Position numbers and translations under genes: made by a program
The notes under the pieces: model-generated
Told to the model about the DNA's origin: nothing
Databases searched by the model: none
Seen by the model: only the letters and a program-made list of their open reading frames with translations
Shown: positions 7,978 through 16,834 of the stretch, piece after piece
Position numbering within the stretch: the first letter of the stretch is position 1
Layout: each line of letters begins with the position of its first letter
From: Saprospiraceae bacterium
GTDB taxonomy: Bacteria > Bacteroidota > Bacteroidia > Chitinophagales > Saprospiraceae
Assembly (NCBI GenBank): GCA_013001595.1
Contig: JABDMH010000046.1
Span: forward strand, 1-64,000
Reading direction: 5' to 3'
Length of the DNA: 64,000 nucleotides

Positions 7978-10317
7978 ATGGTCAAGATAAAAGAGTCTCA
8001 ATTGATACCGCACCTATCTTCATTCCTCTGTATTCTTGTGCTTCTGGTGGCGCAATCCATTTATGCTCAAATAGACACTGAGTTTTGGTTTGCTGCCCCC
8101 AGTGTCACAGAAGATCACGGGGACCGACCCATCGTCTTGCGTTTTACCTCCTTTGATGAGGCAGCTCACGTCACCATCAGCCAACCGGCCAATCCATCAT
8201 GGCGACCAATCGAATTTGACATCGGAGCCAATGCCAGTCGAAGTATTGATTTGACGTTCCGCATCAATATGCTGGAAAATTTTCCTGCATTCCGAGTATT
8301 ACGTCACGGGTTGCATATACAATCCGATCAGCCGATCACCGCTTACTATGAAGTCAATCATGAGTTCAATCCAGATATATTTTCCTTAAAAGGCAACAAC
8401 GCCTTGGGTACCGACTTCTTAATTCCAGCTCAGAATTATTGGGGAAACTTTGAATATTACGACCCGCAACCCTTTTCTTCCTTTGACCTGGTAGCTACTC
8501 AAGATGGCACCGAAGTGACCATCATCACAACAGTTGATGTTCCAGGGCATTCCGCTGGAAATACTTGGACGGTAAGACTAGACCGTGGGGAGTCCTACTC
8601 AGTGACCGCCGCAGGTTTTGGTGCCGCTGATCAATTAACCGGATCTAGGGTGACTGCCAATCACCCGATCGCGATCACGCTCAAAGATGACAGCAACCAT
8701 TACGATCCGTGTCACGATCTCGGTGGCGACCAACTGGTACCGATCCGTGTATTGGGAACAGAATATATCGTCGTGAAAGGATTTTTACAAGGTGGAGATC
8801 GTGTATTCGTGATGGCTACGAAAGATGCTACCCAGCTTCAAATTGGTGATCAAGAGAATGCAGCGACCCTGAACACTGGCGAAATGCATGGTTTTCTGCT
8901 CAACGATGCTTCGACCTATATTCGCGCTAGTGCCCCTGTTTATGTGGTGCACGCCACCGGATTTGGCTGCGAGATTGGCCTCGCCATTCTTCCCAAAATT
9001 ACATGTACTGGTTCTCAGACGGTTAGTTTTACCAGGTCTACAGATGAAAACTTTGGCATAATCCTCATTACCGAAGTAGATTTTCAGAATGACTTCACCT
9101 TCAATAACCTGCAAGCTGCGGCAGAGATCGATCAATTTAGTCCAGTGCCAGGTACAAACGGCAGATATGTGGCCACACAAGTGAACTTGACAGACCGAGA
9201 TCAGACCAATTATAGCATTTCCAATCGCAGTGGCAGCTTTCACCTGGGCATCATCAATGGTGGCGATTTTAGTGGTACTCGCTATGCCTATTTCTCAGAT
9301 TTTAGGTCACTCAACCTTTTGGCAGATGCTTCCAGAATTTGCCTGGGTGGTGAAGTGCGTCTGGCTGTGAGTGGTAGTGACAACTATGAATGGTTTGGTC
9401 ATCGAGATGTACTAGGTAGCCTTGAAGATACTGTGTCCACAGCACCTGATGAGACTACGACTTATGGCGTAATTGGCTTTGACAATAACAATGGTTGCAG
9501 AGACACCGCATATTTGGATGTGGAAGTATACAAGTGGCCACAGCCCGACGTTGAAATCTCTCCAGCCTGCATAGGAACCCGTACATCCATACAATACCAC
9601 AGTGATGAAAGTCTGGAATCACTACAATGGATCTTTGGGCAGGACACATTCCTAACCGATGCTGCAGACTCCCTGATGCTGTCATGGCAAGAGCCAGGAA
9701 GAAAGGAGGTCATTCTCCAGGCCACTAATCCAGCTGGTTGCCTGGTGGACACCGTTTTAAGCATCGAAGTTGGAGGAGTACAACTACAACAGGATTCCGT
9801 GATCAGTATTAAAGCTGGAGAAGTGGGCAGTCTGGATGCAGTGGTACTATCCGGCAATCTTGATCAGGCGCAATTTCGCTGGGAACCAACCGAAGGCCTT
9901 TCATGTAGTGATTGTTTTGATCCGGAGTTCTCTCCTAATGAAGAAACAGTTTATACCTTGTACATAGATGATGTACTAGGATGTACTTCTGCGTACCGCA
10001 CCCACGTATTTGTTGACGCCGCCATCTTTGTGCCTAATGCCTTTAGTCCCGATGGAGACAACCTCAACGACTACTTCGAAATCTTCGCACCTGATGTAGA
10101 CATAGATCAAGTGCAGATTTTTAATCGCTGGGGGCAGATGTACTATCGCTGGAATCGTGGCACAAGCTCAGCTGCCCAACATCAATTCTGGAATGGTGAT
10201 GTTGATGGATCCTCCCACCAGGCTGCAACTGGTGTCTATGTGTATGTGATTTCCGGCTTTCACCAAAGGAGTGGCAATACCGTCCACCGCAGTGGCACCG
10301 TCACTCTGATGAGATAA
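7978..10317 (+). CDS. Secreted IgGFc-binding-like adhesin with T9SS type-B sorting domain
   Basis: This 779-aa protein has a signal peptide (SSFLCILVLLVAQSIYAQ, cleavage near residue 30). An IgGFc-binding-like N-terminal domain follows (DTEFWFAAPSV...GDRPIVLRF, about residues 33-430). Ig/PKD-like segments with paired cysteines occupy about 430-680. The C-terminus is a gliding-motility-associated type-B sorting domain: FVPNAFSPDGDNLNDYFEIF...VQIFNRWGQMYY...NGDVDG...GVYVYVISG. Such domains direct export through the type IX system and attachment to or release from the surface. The ATG at 7978 is taken because the signal peptide follows directly. Ligand is unknown; an adhesive role is inferred. 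Confidence 0.88.
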   Translation: MVKIKESQLIPHLSSFLCILVLLVAQSIYAQIDTEFWFAAPSVTEDHGDRPIVLRFTSFDEAAHVTISQPANPSWRPIEFDIGANASRSIDLTFRINMLENFPAFRVLRHGLHIQSDQPITAYYEVNHEFNPDIFSLKGNNALGTDFLIPAQNYWGNFEYYDPQPFSSFDLVATQDGTEVTIITTVDVPGHSAGNTWTVRLDRGESYSVTAAGFGAADQLTGSRVTANHPIAITLKDDSNHYDPCHDLGGDQLVPIRVLGTEYIVVKGFLQGGDRVFVMATKDATQLQIGDQENAATLNTGEMHGFLLNDASTYIRASAPVYVVHATGFGCEIGLAILPKITCTGSQTVSFTRSTDENFGIILITEVDFQNDFTFNNLQAAAEIDQFSPVPGTNGRYVATQVNLTDRDQTNYSISNRSGSFHLGIINGGDFSGTRYAYFSDFRSLNLLADASRICLGGEVRLAVSGSDNYEWFGHRDVLGSLEDTVSTAPDETTTYGVIGFDNNNGCRDTAYLDVEVYKWPQPDVEISPACIGTRTSIQYHSDESLESLQWIFGQDTFLTDAADSLMLSWQEPGRKEVILQATNPAGCLVDTVLSIEVGGVQLQQDSVISIKAGEVGSLDAVVLSGNLDQAQFRWEPTEGLSCSDCFDPEFSPNEETVYTLYIDDVLGCTSAYRTHVFVDAAIFVPNAFSPDGDNLNDYFEIFAPDVDIDQVQIFNRWGQMYYRWNRGTSSAAQHQFWNGDVDGSSHQAATGVYVYVISGFHQRSGNTVHRSGTVTLMR

Positions 10318-10382
10318 ATCCTTCGTTCATCTCGCTTACAAGGATTACTCCTAGGAGGTTTCAAGAGCTGTAACATTTCCAG

Positions 10383-11159
10383 CTACATGTAAAGATCCTC
10401 GTTCGATGTTTGGTGCAGTTCTGTCAGGAAGTGGGCTAGTTTTTGTGCACAATCGGCCAAATATTTTTTGCCCTTTTCAGCAGTAGCCAGTTTTGGATCG
10501 CCCACACCCGTATCTGCAGTCACTTTGGTCCACTGCCTTTGCGTAACAGCCCAACCTTCTCTAAATCCAGATAAAGGAATTTTTTTGGCATATCCATCAC
10601 CAGCTTCAGATAGAGGTCTGACCAAATCAGGTCTAATGTGCAGCATCACACTGGTCTCCATTTCACCTGCATGGTCCCCAGCATTGTCAAAGTATTTATT
10701 CCAATCAACCAGGCGGAACCAGTCTACCCAACAAATAAAGATTTCGGGATAAAGGAAAGATAACTCCCGTATCATGTTTTTAAAGTTATTGCCTCCATGG
10801 CCATTAAGGATCACCAATTTCTCAATGTTGTGACGTTTTAGCACATCGACCAAATCCTTAAGGATAGCCAGTTGTGTGGAGGGTAAAATATTCATACAGA
10901 ATTTAATATCCAGCTGACCTGTATTGACGCCAAAAGGTACACATGGAAGAACCAATGACTTTGTACCAAGCGATAGGGCCTGCATTGACGCCTGCTTAGC
11001 CACATATTCCACTTGATAATTATCAGTAGCATAAGGCAAGTGATAATTATGTGCTTCCGTAGCACCCCAAGGCAGTACTGCTAATTTATAATCGGTCTCA
11101 TTAACCGTTTTATAATTGGCATCGGCTAAAATGCTAACCTCGTTTAGATTGCAATTCAT
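10383..11159 (-). CDS. Creatininase-family amidohydrolase
   Basis: The 258-aa product matches the creatininase fold. It has LPWGATEAHNYHLPYATD (metal-binding glutamate, histidine and aspartate, about residues 29-46), LVILNGHGGNNFKNM (about 115-130) and GDHAGEMETSVMLHIRPDLV (about 160-180), which holds the second metal-binding glutamate. Relatives hydrolyse creatinine or cyclic amides, or act in cofactor pathways (MftE, FAPy deformylase); the substrate is undetermined. Its start lies 26 bp inside the 3' end of the upstream CHAT gene, so translation of the two is probably coupled. Confidence 0.88.
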   Translation of the reverse strand: MNCNLNEVSILADANYKTVNETDYKLAVLPWGATEAHNYHLPYATDNYQVEYVAKQASMQALSLGTKSLVLPCVPFGVNTGQLDIKFCMNILPSTQLAILKDLVDVLKRHNIEKLVILNGHGGNNFKNMIRELSFLYPEIFICWVDWFRLVDWNKYFDNAGDHAGEMETSVMLHIRPDLVRPLSEAGDGYAKKIPLSGFREGWAVTQRQWTKVTADTGVGDPKLATAEKGKKYLADCAQKLAHFLTELHQTSNEDLYM

Positions 11160-14112
11160 GTATTTGCTTTCTTATGAAAAAAAAGATCACCAGCACAGAC
11201 CCGATAATTAGCGACCACCATAGCCTGCTCTGCCAATGATTTGACATAAAGATGGGTTCTTCTGATCCAATAAGTATGAAAGTAGCCCAAAAGAATGGAT
11301 GCATCAAGTTGCCCGTCGACTTTTCTAAATAGCTCATCTTGGCCCGTTGCAATGCCTGATCCTTGGGCAGATCCTCCGCTAGGTTGGTATAGAAGTATTG
11401 CATAATGTCGGTTGCTGCCTTATCTTGAACATCCCATAACGAGGTGACAATACTTTTGGCGCCAGCATAAGAAAAACCCCGTGCCAAACTTGCTAGCCCT
11501 TCACCAGTTTGCACCGGCCCGACATTGGTCTCGCAAGCACTGAGGGTCACCAGTTGTATAGGCAGCTGTAGATTGTACAACTCATGTAGGAAGAGTCGGT
11601 CACCTCCATGAAATGCTAGGAAAGAGAGGTCTGAATTCTGATCGTCCACCTTGGCATGAGTAGCAAAGTGCAGAATACCAAATCGGTCCATATCTTGTAG
11701 TACCGCAGACTTCGTGGCAGACGCACCTGTAAGAAGCTTTCCCGGGAATATGGAAGATACCTGGGTGGCTTCGATTTCATTAAATAGCAGTGGGCCAAAT
11801 TGCCTAGCCTCGGTGCCGGCCTCAACCGCAAAGGATGGTGCCACCGCCATCATGTCAGACCTCAGTGCAATTTGGCCTTGCATAGTATGGTATAAAGTTG
11901 CCGAATAATTGTACGAAATGGCCTTGGTTTTTTCTACAAATAGATACGATCGCATGTCCATCAGGTCCTCCGGCCTTTCTGGCAACAGTGCTCCAAAAGG
12001 CAAGAGATTCAGCACACCATCAGGTACGATTTTCAATCTACGGCTCACTTGCTGTTCAACGGGTTTTAAAAGTAACTCATACAAGCCGTAGGCCTGGTCG
12101 ACGTATTGTTTCAAATGGTCGACATTTGCTTGATCCGTGATTGGCATTTGTGGGTTGAACGCACCCAAAGCCTCCAAAAAATGTTGAACTCGACTTTCCA
12201 GATCAACAGGCCTAGGTATGTATTGTACAGTACTGCCTTTTTTACTGATAAGAAAAAGGTAGATGTGCTCCCTCCCCACGAAGTACTCCAACATTGTTTC
12301 GTCCGACGCACATGAACTTGAAAGTTCTTCCAAATCGACAAAATTGAAGTTATACTTCGCCTGATGATATCTGGGGTATTTCTCCTCCAAAGATGATTTG
12401 AAATGTTCATAGGCCAGCTCCAAATCCGTTTTTTTCAACATCAATTCTTCTCGCAGTGATCCAGTACTTTGCATCACCAGCTGCCTTACCCGTGCAAGAC
12501 TATCCTGTAATGCAGCTTCCCTTGCCAGCACTTCCTGATCTATCGCACTATGTTGCAATGCAGAAGCTTCCAGTAGTGATTCCAGCAATGTCAACGATTT
12601 ACTTTTTTCATTCTTTAAGAACGCCTTGCCATAGTATGCAGGATCTCCTGTTAATTCTGCCAGGGTGATGTAGGCTTTGATCGCCCCTTCGTATATGGGT
12701 AGGTTTTGTCTTGAGAACAACATCTTAGACTTCTGAAAAGAAACTTCGGTCCGATTTTTAGTGGCAAAATGGTCCGCTAAATCATATAGTCCAATTGCTT
12801 CCATCAGGTCGCTTGTATCTGATGAAGACGCATAATGATCCATCCAAGCACTGGCCTTTAGCAAGCAAAGATGCTTCAGTGTTTGATAATTGGCAAGGTG
12901 ATCTCGGCCTGGGTTATCATGAATGTTCTCTTCATCAAGTCCTTCGATGGTGGCACACATTGCTTGATGGAAATGGTGCAGGGTCTCACTTACTCGACCT
13001 CTGGCCTGAGCATTGCGACCCAGGTCTAAGTAATAGAACCTCACCCTGGAATTATCAGGAAAATATCTAAGGTGCAGATCAACGGCCTTCTGATAGAAAG
13101 GAAAGGCTCTATCATGAGCTCCTCTTCTGGAGTAGACTTTTGCAAGCGTATTATAGCTTGCCACATGAAAGCGACCATTGGGTGCCGCCAATTTTTCAAA
13201 AATCTCGATGGTCTGTTTCGCATACTGTTCTGCAACATCGACCTGACCATCATCTAAGAATTGAAGTGCCGCATTATTCAATACAATGCCATATTCATTG
13301 CTAGTTCTACCGTACAATGCTTCCCGAATTCTCAGCGCTCGTTGAAAGCTGAAGCTGGCCGCTTCTTCATTGCCCAATGCTTTTTCGATGATTGCCAGAT
13401 TGTTATATCCGGTGGCCAACTCGGGATGCATTTCCCCAAAACGGGTACCAATTACTTGTACACCAGATTGGACCAGTTGCTTAGCTTTTTGCAAGTCTCC
13501 TATACGACGCAGCGCTTGTGCCCACTGCAGATATATCTCACCTTCAATCAGCACCAGCTCCCGACCTGAAGCCAACGGAATTGCTTTTTCAAAATAATGG
13601 ATGGCTGAATCGTGGGTTTCATTTTGATAATGATAGATACCTGTCCTTAAATAGATCATCGCAGCGATCTGGGCTGCCTGTTCGGCAAAGGGCTCGACCA
13701 AGTTGGCGGCATTGTGCAGACTTTGTCGCTCTTCGACATCGTCTGGAAAGGAAGATCCTTTTAGTAACCATAGATGAGCCAAGAGGGTCACATGCTCACG
13801 ATCAGAAAAGCCATGCTCACCATTGTCGTATCGATCTAGCAGGTCATCAATCTCTTTGGCAACATCAACAGAATCAATTAGACAATGCAATCGCCAGATA
13901 TTGCATTGCACATGACGAAATGGGTGCTCCTCAGTAAATAATTGGGCTGCCTTCTCAAATGATTGAGCTGCTGGCGTATATAATCCACTCGAGAAAGCAT
14001 GCATTCCTTCCGACCAGAGTTGGTGGGCTTCCAGCGTGTCTTGAGCTGAAAGATACGATCGAATACCAACCTGAATGACTATAGCCAATAACAAGTTTAA
14101 TTTGGGAGACAT
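11134..14112 (-). CDS. TPR-CHAT protease-like protein, intact catalytic dyad, membrane-anchored
   Basis: This 992-aa protein has an N-terminal signal or anchor (LNLLLAIVIQVGIRSYLSAQ) and many tetratricopeptide repeats (about residues 30-480), including HPELATGYNNLAIIEKALGN. A coiled-coil-like stretch precedes a C-terminal CHAT domain (about 640-955). CHAT is a caspase-like cysteine protease fold. The expected histidine is in ILHFATHA (about 813) and the cysteine in VTLSACETN (about 857), followed by GEGLASLARGFSYAGAKSIV and SLWDVQD. A single C-terminal membrane segment (WWSLIIGSVLVIFFFI) precedes a basic tail. The domain would face the periplasm if the signal is cleaved. Its target is unknown. 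It overlaps the creatininase, and a second, apparently inactive CHAT protein lies 2.7 kb away. Confidence 0.88.
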   Translation of the reverse strand: MSPKLNLLLAIVIQVGIRSYLSAQDTLEAHQLWSEGMHAFSSGLYTPAAQSFEKAAQLFTEEHPFRHVQCNIWRLHCLIDSVDVAKEIDDLLDRYDNGEHGFSDREHVTLLAHLWLLKGSSFPDDVEERQSLHNAANLVEPFAEQAAQIAAMIYLRTGIYHYQNETHDSAIHYFEKAIPLASGRELVLIEGEIYLQWAQALRRIGDLQKAKQLVQSGVQVIGTRFGEMHPELATGYNNLAIIEKALGNEEAASFSFQRALRIREALYGRTSNEYGIVLNNAALQFLDDGQVDVAEQYAKQTIEIFEKLAAPNGRFHVASYNTLAKVYSRRGAHDRAFPFYQKAVDLHLRYFPDNSRVRFYYLDLGRNAQARGRVSETLHHFHQAMCATIEGLDEENIHDNPGRDHLANYQTLKHLCLLKASAWMDHYASSSDTSDLMEAIGLYDLADHFATKNRTEVSFQKSKMLFSRQNLPIYEGAIKAYITLAELTGDPAYYGKAFLKNEKSKSLTLLESLLEASALQHSAIDQEVLAREAALQDSLARVRQLVMQSTGSLREELMLKKTDLELAYEHFKSSLEEKYPRYHQAKYNFNFVDLEELSSSCASDETMLEYFVGREHIYLFLISKKGSTVQYIPRPVDLESRVQHFLEALGAFNPQMPITDQANVDHLKQYVDQAYGLYELLLKPVEQQVSRRLKIVPDGVLNLLPFGALLPERPEDLMDMRSYLFVEKTKAISYNYSATLYHTMQGQIALRSDMMAVAPSFAVEAGTEARQFGPLLFNEIEATQVSSIFPGKLLTGASATKSAVLQDMDRFGILHFATHAKVDDQNSDLSFLAFHGGDRLFLHELYNLQLPIQLVTLSACETNVGPVQTGEGLASLARGFSYAGAKSIVTSLWDVQDKAATDIMQYFYTNLAEDLPKDQALQRAKMSYLEKSTGNLMHPFFWATFILIGSEEPIFMSNHWQSRLWWSLIIGSVLVIFFFIRKQIHELQSKRG

Positions 14113-14209
14113 TTCAAATTACCGATTAGTCTATAGCACTTTTGTGCTGCAGTGAAGTTATCAGTAGTTGGCGTTAAATGCCTAAACTTGTGATCCAAGA
14201 ACTTCATTC

Positions 14210-15799
14210 ATGAATGTTGTGATCCGAGACTGGCCTAAAGAACGCATTTATTTTGTGCTCATCATACTGTTCAGCATTCCAGTATTCCTGTTAAATCTCG
14301 GTTCACCTGCATTCATCGAGGATGAAAGCATCAGGGGATTGGTAGCCCTAGAGATGGAGCTATCCGGAAATTTTATCGCTCCGACTCTAAATGGAGAATA
14401 TTATTTTAAAAAACCACCCCTTTGGAATTGGATTTTAATCGGCTTCTTTAACCTCACGGGTGACACCAATGAATTCTCAGCCAGACTGGCGACACTGCTC
14501 TTCCTATATCTATTTGGTCTCTCCATTTACATCACCTTTAAAAGACATCTGCCTGAAAAGCAGGCAATCCTCAATGCCTTACTTTTTCTGACTTGTGGTC
14601 GAATTTTGTTTTGGGATTCGCTACTGGCATTGATTGATCTTTGCTTTTCCTGGGTCATTTTCATGCTATTCATTTGGATCTATGAACAACATAGACGAAG
14701 TCGCTATCTCAGTCTCTATCTTGGTGCATATGCCATCGCCACCATTGCCTTTATGCTCAAGGCGCTTCCCGCACTAGTATTTTTGGGATTCACGCTCCTG
14801 GCTGTACAAATCAACGCGGGCACATGGAAGAAGCTATTTTCCTGGCAGCATTTCGCAGGCATTGGTTTGTTTGTGTCGGCCCTATCAGGCTACTTACTGC
14901 TGTATAATCAGTATTTTCCAATAGAAAATTTACTTTCTGTTTTTGTGGATGAGTCCACTCAGCGCACAGCCATCGAATATGGTTTTCTCAATTCATTGAT
15001 GCAGGTCTTCACTTTTCCTGTAGAAATGATTTATCACTTTCTTCCTTGGTCACTCATTTGCCTGCTGTTCTTTAGTAAACATGCTTTCAAACGGATCAAA
15101 CAGCAGGCATTTGTCAGTTTCTTGGCCTTGACTTTCGCAGCTAACATCTGGATATACTGGACATCGCCGGAGGTGTTTCCTCGCTATCTCTTTATGCTGA
15201 CTCCACTATATTTTGGAGTAGGTATCTATCTTTATCAAGATGGCTTAAGCAAATTCTTCAAGAGGTGCTTTGACATTTCTATGTTGCTGCTGGGGTGTAT
15301 CGTATGTTTTGGTTCAGCCATTGTACTTTTTGTAGAGCCTACGAAGTCCATGGCTGGGCTTTGGTGGAAATGGGGGGTACCATTTTCCATTATGCTTTGC
15401 TTTCTTTTCATCATGTTCAAGCAACCAAATTATCGCATCCTAGCCTTTGTGGCTTTCCTAGTTGCAGCCCGCCTGGGTTTCGACCTAATCGTGCTGCCTT
15501 CACGAGGTGTACACAGTGAGCTGGTACAGACTAGAGCGGATGCGGTACGTATAGGTGAAAAATGGCACGATGAACAGTTGTATCTTTACCGCTACGACAG
15601 CATGAAGTACGAAGCTAGTTTTTACCTTACTGCCACCAGAAAGCAGATCCTGCATCACACGCCTGAGTTGATTCCTGGTGCTTATCATTTGGTGAATCCC
15701 CTAAGGTACCCCATACTAATAAGTCAACACCAGAAAATCGACTCTCTCAAGATCAGTCGACCAGAAGACAAAGCCTACCTCATCCATATTCCCCAGTAA
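14210..15799 (+). CDS. GT39/ArnT-like membrane glycosyltransferase
   Basis: The 529-aa polytopic protein has roughly ten hydrophobic segments. It opens with a short cytoplasmic tail and a first membrane helix (FVLIILFSIPVFLLNLG). A family-39/ArnT-like first loop follows, with FIEDESIRGLVALEME and GEYYFKKPPLWNW, where the acidic pair and KPPL match the dolichyl/undecaprenyl-phosphate sugar transferase signature. Such enzymes move a sugar from a polyprenyl-phosphate donor to lipid A, protein or another acceptor on the periplasmic side. The GT2 gene overlaps its stop by one base (taatg), consistent with that partner making the lipid-linked donor. Confidence 0.85.
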   Translation: MNVVIRDWPKERIYFVLIILFSIPVFLLNLGSPAFIEDESIRGLVALEMELSGNFIAPTLNGEYYFKKPPLWNWILIGFFNLTGDTNEFSARLATLLFLYLFGLSIYITFKRHLPEKQAILNALLFLTCGRILFWDSLLALIDLCFSWVIFMLFIWIYEQHRRSRYLSLYLGAYAIATIAFMLKALPALVFLGFTLLAVQINAGTWKKLFSWQHFAGIGLFVSALSGYLLLYNQYFPIENLLSVFVDESTQRTAIEYGFLNSLMQVFTFPVEMIYHFLPWSLICLLFFSKHAFKRIKQQAFVSFLALTFAANIWIYWTSPEVFPRYLFMLTPLYFGVGIYLYQDGLSKFFKRCFDISMLLLGCIVCFGSAIVLFVEPTKSMAGLWWKWGVPFSIMLCFLFIMFKQPNYRILAFVAFLVAARLGFDLIVLPSRGVHSELVQTRADAVRIGEKWHDEQLYLYRYDSMKYEASFYLTATRKQILHHTPELIPGAYHLVNPLRYPILISQHQKIDSLKISRPEDKAYLIHIPQ

Positions 15800-16764
15800 T
15801 GATAGAAAAGGATGCCATTGAGATATCAATAGTAGTGTGTGTCTACAATGAAGAGGACAACATTAAACCTTTGATTGATCAGATTCATACTGCCCTAACT
15901 GGTGTCTCCTATGAGATCATATATGTGGATGATGGTTCCACTGACCGTACCTTAGAGGAACTTCAGGATTGTCTTGATGACCACCTGAAGGTGTTGGCCT
16001 TACGTAGAAATTATGGGCAAAGTCTAGCGCTCATGGCGGGCATCGACTCTGCCAAAGGACGCTACATCGTGACTATGGATGGCGATCTTCAAAACGATCC
16101 CTCAGATATTCCAGCCATGATGCAAACCAGCAAAACCCATAATTGGGATCTGGTAGCCGGTATCCGCAGTAATCGGCAAGACAATATGTTGTTCCGCAAG
16201 ATTCCGAGCAAGATTGCAAACTTCATCATCCGCCGTAGTTCTGGTGTGGAGATCGAGGACTATGGCTGCACACTTAAACTCTTTAAAAAAGAAATTGCCA
16301 AAGACCTGGGACTATATGGAGAACTGCACCGATTTATTCCAGTCTTAGCAAACCTGGAAGGTGCTACCATCACTCAAATGGAAGTTAAGCATCATGAAAG
16401 AACACACGGCGTATCCAAGTATGGGATGGGTAGAACCATCAAGGTGATGAGCGACCTCGTCCTTATGATCTTCTTTAAGAAATACCTGCAAAAGCCGATG
16501 CACCTCTTCGGTAATTGGGGTGTGGTGATTTTCATGCTTGGGGTAATGATAAACATATACATGATCTGGCTTAAAATTCAGGGTCAAGACATTTGGGGCA
16601 AACCCCTCATGTTGGTGGGCATACTTTTCATCATGACTGGTATCCAACTGATCACCTTTGGGATTTTTGTAGAACTCCAAATGCGTACTTACTATGAGAG
16701 CCAGAATAAACGACCTTACCGGGTGAGACAAATCTACCAGGTGAGTTCAGAAACCATTGGCTAA
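15799..16764 (+). CDS. GT2 polyprenyl-phosphate glycosyltransferase (ArnC/DPM1-like)
   Basis: The 321-aa protein has a GT-A catalytic domain (about residues 8-230): SIVVCVYNEEDNI, IIYVDDGSTDRTLEEL, RNYGQSLALMAGIDSAKG and the DXD-like TMDGDLQNDP, then two C-terminal membrane helices (about 235-300). This is the layout of ArnC/GtrB enzymes, which transfer a sugar from a nucleotide donor to undecaprenyl phosphate. Its start overlaps the stop of the GT39-like gene, so the pair likely forms one lipid-linked sugar transfer module. The sugar is unknown. Confidence 0.88.
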   Translation: MIEKDAIEISIVVCVYNEEDNIKPLIDQIHTALTGVSYEIIYVDDGSTDRTLEELQDCLDDHLKVLALRRNYGQSLALMAGIDSAKGRYIVTMDGDLQNDPSDIPAMMQTSKTHNWDLVAGIRSNRQDNMLFRKIPSKIANFIIRRSSGVEIEDYGCTLKLFKKEIAKDLGLYGELHRFIPVLANLEGATITQMEVKHHERTHGVSKYGMGRTIKVMSDLVLMIFFKKYLQKPMHLFGNWGVVIFMLGVMINIYMIWLKIQGQDIWGKPLMLVGILFIMTGIQLITFGIFVELQMRTYYESQNKRPYRVRQIYQVSSETIG

Positions 16765-16809
16765 TTCTGATCTGAATAAATCAACGTTTCAGCCTCAACC
16801 ATCGTTTAT

Positions 16810-16817
16810 TACTTTTG
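16810..16817 (+). promoter_or_regulatory. Candidate Bacteroidota -7 promoter box
   Basis: TACTTTTG matches the Bacteroidota sigma-ABfr -7 consensus TANNTTTG. It sits 45 bp after the GT2 stop and 17 bp before the preferred CHAT start at 16835. That supports the internal ATG over the upstream TTG in the ORF track. No strong -33 TTTG was seen. Confidence 0.4.
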
Positions 16818-16834
16818 CGAAAAATGTGCATCAC

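Noticed and set aside
8785-9243. 152-codon ORF antisense to the T9SS substrate
   Set aside because: It lies fully inside a strongly supported gene and has no recognised domain; treated as a shadow frame.
10318-10382. Inverted repeats after the T9SS substrate gene as a terminator
   Set aside because: AATCCTT/AAGGATT has a long loop and the CTCCTAGGAG palindrome has no T-tract, so a terminator is not supported.
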